32,526 nucleotides of DNA, taken from NCBI GenBank assembly GCA_904420465.1, contig CAJFVL010000017.1, positions 1 to 32,526 of the forward strand, in the 5' to 3' direction. The notes beneath the pieces were generated by a model that saw only the letters and a list, made by a program, of their open reading frames with translations, was not told the DNA's origin and did no database searches. Shown here piece by piece: positions 31,058 through 32,526 of this stretch. Both the position numbers and the translations under genes were made by a program. This DNA is from an uncultured Clostridium sp. (GTDB taxonomy: Bacteria; Bacillota; Clostridia; Oscillospirales; Oscillospiraceae). How positions within the stretch are numbered: the stretch's first letter is position 1; each line of letters begins with the position of its first letter.

Positions 31058-31281
31058 AAAGCGGCAAGCCGCTTTTTCGAGAAAGGCTGCACGAAAGACG
31101 GACCTCGTTTTCTAATGAAAAAGTCGGCCCGTCTTTCGTGAGAGGTGTCATTTCCGAGGCGCATGTCCTCGGAAATGACGGGATTTCATTTGATTCCGCC
31201 GTCTGCGGACGGCGGAACTCCTTGCAGGAGGGCTTTTTTTGACAAGCAAAGGCGGACCGTCAAGCGGTCCGCCTTTGCTTG
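31053..31281. repeat. Array of five strong inverted repeats between bofA and the SLH gene
   Basis: Stems: 31053-31065 with 31068-31080 (13 bp); 31090-31101 with 31129-31140 (12 bp); 31147-31159 with 31167-31179 (13 bp); 31194-31203 with 31208-31217 (10 bp); 31243-31259 with 31265-31281 (17 bp). A T7 run follows the fourth at about 31233-31239, after a small CTCC/GGAG stem, and may be the bofA terminator. No gene lies between 31024 and 31304. Confidence 0.85.
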
Positions 31282-31304
31282 CTGGCTGTGTCCTGCGGGA
31301 TGGC

Positions 31305-32523
31305 TTACCGGCCCATGACCCGGGCCATCTGGGTCATGGTGACGGCCACCTCGGCCCGGGTAGCGGTGTCCTGGGGAGCGAATGTGCCATCCTCATTGCC
31401 GCTCATCAGGCCCAGTTCATAGCAGGTCTGAACCCCCTCGGCGGCGTAGTCCGCGATGGAGGCGGCGTCGGAAAAGGAGGCTTCGCCCTCGTTCACCGCC
31501 TCGCCGGAGTGGTCATAGGCGGCCAGGAAATTGCCGAACAGGGCGGCCATATCCTGCCGGGTGATGGAGGCGTCAGGGGAAAAGGAGGTCATCCCGGCGG
31601 GGATCAGTCCGGCGCGCTGGGCCCAGTCCACATAGCTCTGGTACCACGCCCCCTCAGAGGCGGGGAGCGGCTCGCCGGAGAACTGGCTGAGCACCACCAG
31701 GAACTGGGCGTAGGTCATGTTGTCCTCGGGGCCGAAGGTGCCGTCCTCGTTGCCGGAGAACAGGCCCTTCGGGTTCCGGTTCAGGCTCAGCGGAGCCGGA
31801 GCCTTCCGCGGTGACGAAGGAAAGATAGTAGCCGCCGCCCCACATATCATCCACTCTCAGCTGGAACACACCGGATGCAGGCAGGGTAAAGCCATAGCTG
31901 ACCATCTGTTCCCCGGTGGTCAGGTTCACAACGCCGGAGAAGTTATCCCACATGGGGTCCATGGCGAAGAAGGCCGTCCCGGCGGGATAGAGATAGGCCG
32001 TCTGACTCTGGCCCTGGCTGTCTGTGACAGTGATGCTGCCGGTAGACTCTTTGTCCGTCTTTAGCCGCCCATTTCCGGGAACGGCATAGGTGGGCGGCTC
32101 CGGCTCCGGTTCGGGTTCCGGTTCAGGTTCAGGTTCCGGCTTGGGCTGGGGTTCGGGGATGGGGGCGCCCTCCGCCATGACGTAGGCCGTGGTGGTCCAG
32201 ATGCCCTGGTCAAAGGCGTTCAGCTCGTAGGCCCCGGTCTCGGGCAGGGTAAAACTCTGATTGAGGTACTGGGATTCCCCGGTAGAAAGGTTGTCGGCAT
32301 ACTGGAAGTTGGTCATGCCTGACTTGGGGGTAAAGACCGTTCCGGCGGGGTAGAGGTACACGGTGTGGCTCTCCCCGTCCTGATCGGTGACGGTAGCGGT
32401 GCCGGAACTGGGGTTGCTGGCCTGCAGCAGGGAGTTGTCCGGCAGGTCATAGGCCAGGGTGGAGACGGTCAGCATCCCCAGCACCATGACCGCGGCCAGG
32501 ACGCGCGAGAGAAATTTCTTCAT
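31305..32523 (-). pseudogene. Secreted S-layer-homology (SLH) protein with a single-base frameshift
   Basis: The ATG at 32523 opens a signal peptide (MKKFLSRVLAAVMVLGMLTV to about residue 25). Two related domains of about 95 residues follow (about 27-118 and 146-242), each with a T-V-T-D-x-x-G-x-S, a YLYPAGT and a FTLP motif. They are separated by a Pro-Glu repeat linker. After a second Pro-Glu linker the frame is lost. Three SLH repeats continue in another frame (SGNEDGTFGPEDNMTYAQF, AGLIPAGMTSFSPDASITRQ, LGLMSGNEDGTFAPQD). Removing one base from the CCC at 31765-31767 restores a 405-aa protein. SLH repeats anchor proteins to cell-wall polymers. It could be a true mutation or a sequencing error. 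Confidence 0.85.
32096..32153. repeat. Pro-Glu coding repeat (6-bp units)
   Basis: Alternating GGTTCC/GGCTCC/GGTTCA-type hexamers on the plus strand encode about nine Pro-Glu pairs on the minus strand. They form the spacer between the two extracellular domains. Confidence 0.85.
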
Positions 32524-32526
32524 GTT

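Overview
The window looks like chromosomal DNA of a high-GC, spore-forming Clostridia bacterium of the Oscillospiraceae type (Flavonifractor / Pseudoflavonifractor / Lawsonibacter-like). This rests on protein resemblance recalled without a search: a clostridial NAD-type glutamate dehydrogenase, YtvI- and BofA-like sporulation proteins, YlmH, a DUF896 protein and a DUF2508-BofA pair. The genus is an inference.

Region 1 (1 to about 5240) is one end of an integrated mobile element with lower GC than the rest. A tyrosine integrase and an XRE repressor read rightwards. An excisionase-like protein, a DUF3987 primase/helicase-like protein and four small overlapping genes read leftwards. The two units diverge from a compact switch in which two back-to-back sigma-A promoters share one palindrome. 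The integrase abuts the 3' end of an initiator tRNA gene, the likely attachment site; the other end lies outside the window. The layout resembles a phage satellite or a small integrative element.

Region 2 (5241-14650) starts with tRNA-fMet and tRNA-Leu(TAA) on the minus strand. It continues with plus-strand genes: YlmH-like S4 protein, a 36-residue ORF, a VOC protein, a DUF896 protein, a DegV lipid-binding protein, a YtvI/AI-2E membrane protein, an HtrA-type protease, a DEAD-box RNA helicase, an unknown membrane protein, a PspC protein and a GNAT acetyltransferase.

Region 3 (14650-18200) holds a glutamate dehydrogenase, then a three-gene unit: membrane protein, ECF sigma factor and putative anti-sigma protein.

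Region 4 (18209-21940, minus strand) is a catabolic-looking operon: LarA-like (DUF2088) protein, large and small aconitase X subunits, and a GntR/FCD regulator. A strong promoter is followed by a perfect CCTGTATACAGG palindrome that is probably the regulator's operator. The substrate is unknown.

Region 5 (22201-26030) is a complete riboflavin operon, ribD-ribE-ribBA-ribH, behind a sigma-A promoter, an FMN riboswitch and an intrinsic terminator.

Region 6 (26042-32523) has, on the minus strand, an AlaX-type editing protein followed by a membrane protein with a duplicated PF06541 domain. On the plus strand are an unknown protein overlapping a lipoprotein nuclease, then DUF2508 (YaaL) and BofA. 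The gaps on both sides of the YaaL-BofA pair are full of strong inverted repeats and carry inverted copies of an 18-bp repeat. The window ends with an S-layer-homology protein gene broken by one extra base.
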